Positions 62,767 through 64,000 of a stretch of 64,000 nucleotides of DNA are shown piece after piece. Below the pieces are notes generated by a model that was not told the origin of the DNA, searched no databases, and saw nothing but the letters and a program-made list of their open reading frames with translations. Positions within the stretch are counted from its first letter, which is position 1. Each line of letters opens with the position of its first letter. The DNA is from SHVO01 sp041906145 (GTDB lineage Bacteria; Pseudomonadota; Alphaproteobacteria; Rhodospirillales; Rhodospirillaceae), in NCBI GenBank assembly GCA_041906145.1, contig JAYRJU010000001.1, positions 1,364,001-1,428,000 of the forward strand. The letters run 5' to 3'. Both the position numbers and the translations under genes were made by a program.

Positions 62767-63234
62767 CTACGCCAGACCGATCTCTTCGTCGCTGACATTA
62801 TAGCCCAAGCGGTCGAGGCCCTCTTCTAGAAGGTCCCCCAGCAGCGGCGTCTCAACGATATACGAGATGACGCGGCGGTCGCGGGCTTCAAGCGCCGCTT
62901 TCAGCGCTTCTTCCCATTGGTCCTCGTCGTAGTCGCCGCGCCCCACCCACATCAGCGCAAGTATTTCGTTGATCTGGTCGACGTTAAGCTCCGCGAGCGC
63001 GCCCCTCAATTCCTCGCGCGTGGGGTTGTCATCGGTATCCTCAAGCGCCGCGACCGCTTTATCGTCCGGCATGTGGGAGCCGTCTTCTGTGCCGGTGGAT
63101 GGCACCTCGGCGTCGAACGCGCGTGCCTTGACGATTAGGAAGGCCAGCTTCGACAGCGGAATGGAAAGGCTCCCCTTACGCTCACTCGCCGGCACATTCA
63201 CGCGCTGGACGGGATTTTCCTGCATACGATCCAT
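62767..63234 (-). CDS. DUF3775 domain protein
   Basis: 155 residues. PLSKLAFLIVKARAFDAEVPST at the N-terminus and LAELNVDQINEILALMWVGRGDYD match the DUF3775 family of small acidic alphaproteobacterial proteins. GGAG six bases before the ATG at 63234 supports this start; an open frame extends upstream but lacks support. The product is strongly acidic. First gene of a DUF3775-KTSC-NUDIX operon. Function unknown. Confidence 0.8.
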   Translation of the reverse strand: MDRMQENPVQRVNVPASERKGSLSIPLSKLAFLIVKARAFDAEVPSTGTEDGSHMPDDKAVAALEDTDDNPTREELRGALAELNVDQINEILALMWVGRGDYDEDQWEEALKAALEARDRRVISYIVETPLLGDLLEEGLDRLGYNVSDEEIGLA

Positions 63235-63354
63235 GAAACGCTCCGTTCTTTTGGGATGCGGATAGAACGGAAGCGCGGCGAGCATCGTTCCCTTGGCTTG
63301 AGGAACGCTCGAGCGGGAGCCATATATAATAAGAAGCGTAGGGAGTAACCCGCG

Positions 63355-63858
63355 ATGCGTGTGAGCTTTGGTGTCCTGTTGATCGGCCTCGCTTCCTCTG
63401 GCCCCGTGCTCGCACAAGACCTTTGCGGCAATATCCGTCTGTCCGTTTCCGAGCAGATCGAATGCCGCGGACGCCTTACTAATGCCTTGGGCGACGGCGA
63501 CCGTGTGCGCATCCAACAGGAATTTGAGGATCGTATCAGGCGCGCCAACGATCAGTTGATCACGCCGCCCGTCTTGCGCAGTCAGCCGGCGCCGGTCGTC
63601 AATCCGCTGCCCAATACCGCGCCGCCCACACGGCCGGTGGCCCCGATCCCGCCCGATGCGCCGGCGCTTCCCGGAGCGACGTCGACGGGCGATGCGCTAT
63701 CCGCACCGCCCGGTAACGTTGCGCCGCGCGCGGCGCCGCCTTCCGGCACGACGGCGATCGCGCCCGACCTCACCGCGCCCGATCCCGTGCCTTCGCCCAT
63801 CCCCCCGATCTCACCATTATCGAAGAGCCCGGCCGGGTCCCTTCCGCCGCCAAAATAG
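63355..63858 (+). CDS. Exported proline-rich protein, unknown
   Basis: 167 residues. A signal peptide (MRVSFGVLLIGLASSGPVLA) is followed by a short ordered part with two Cys (DLCGNIRLSVSEQIECRGR), which may form a disulphide. About 110 residues of Pro/Ala-rich low-complexity sequence follow to the C-terminus, as in envelope-spanning linkers. GTAGGGAG lies ahead of the ATG. No family recognised. Confidence 0.65.
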   Translation: MRVSFGVLLIGLASSGPVLAQDLCGNIRLSVSEQIECRGRLTNALGDGDRVRIQQEFEDRIRRANDQLITPPVLRSQPAPVVNPLPNTAPPTRPVAPIPPDAPALPGATSTGDALSAPPGNVAPRAAPPSGTTAIAPDLTAPDPVPSPIPPISPLSKSPAGSLPPPK

Positions 63859-64000
63859 CCTCTGCCGGTTGTAGGGCCGGTGATTCTGAGCCTCTAGGAA
63901 TGGGTTCGCGTAAGACGCGAAGCCTAGGTGCGGCAAAATTCGAAAAATAGAACCCATCACACGGAACATTTGAACAGCGTCAGCCGTTGGCCCGCATAGA
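63859..64000. other. Non-coding end of window
   Basis: A small hairpin (TTCGCGT-AAG-ACGCGAA, 63905-63921) is present without a T-tract. I see no gene or RNA here; an unfinished feature could extend past the end. Confidence 0.3.

Overview
This is a 64 kb piece of a high-GC, gene-dense Gram-negative chromosome. Several features fit an alphaproteobacterium: TonB-dependent receptors, Tat-exported enzymes, intracellular PHB depolymerase with 3-hydroxybutyrate dehydrogenase, an EAL-CBS-GGDEF protein, a LigC-type ATP-dependent ligase, and the HutF/HutG route of histidine breakdown. The exact lineage cannot be fixed from the sequence; a heterotroph of the Caulobacter/Rhizomicrobium type would fit. 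No rRNA, tRNA, CRISPR array, integrase or insertion sequence was seen.

Layout. 1-4.1 kb: the end of a fatty-acid oxidation gene, an unknown exported protein, an SDR lacking YxxxK, and a quinone oxidoreductase. 4.3-9 kb: polysaccharide pyruvyl transferase, a Tat-exported protein of unknown function, and a methyltransferase. 9-12 kb: a subtilase lipoprotein facing a broken chimera of a PhoD phosphatase and a TonB receptor. 12-19 kb: cyclic-di-GMP enzyme, PUA-like/HNH nuclease, CYTH-CHAD triphosphatase, and a Pit phosphate transporter with its DUF47 partner. 19.7-25.3 kb: a large TonB receptor facing a Rieske oxygenase-ferredoxin-aminotransferase operon. 25.5-38.9 kb: a histidine-utilisation island with hutIHGUD on the minus strand, divergent hutF, a LysR regulator, a beta-propeller protein, an exported creatininase-like protein, a sodium symporter and a HutC repressor. 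38.9-42.7 kb: response regulator, two-subunit molybdenum hydroxylase, VOC protein. 42.8-48.7 kb: a glycan operon (membrane glycosyltransferase, methyltransferase-GT2 fusion, FkbM methyltransferase), a beta-hydroxyacid dehydrogenase and a cupin. 48.8-53.4 kb: YgiQ and a CstA/YjiX pair. 53.5-60.2 kb: frameshifted ATP-dependent ligase, RcnB/glycine-zipper protein, PHB degradation genes, and frameshifted glycogen synthase. 60.3-64 kb: small housekeeping and unknown genes.

How it works together. The hut genes encode the complete five-enzyme path from histidine to glutamate and formate. A shared element with core CTAGACATAYT lies before hutI, before the symporter and twice, as an inverted pair, before hutC. 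This indicates one HutC-controlled regulon. A second shared 19-bp element lies before hutF and before the LysR gene. The Rieske-ferredoxin-aminotransferase operon directly downstream may feed a modified imidazole or aromatic amino acid into the pathway; that is inference.

Three genes (TonB receptor remnant, ligase, glycogen synthase) are broken by small indels in G/C runs. These may be real decay or assembly errors, and raw reads would decide.
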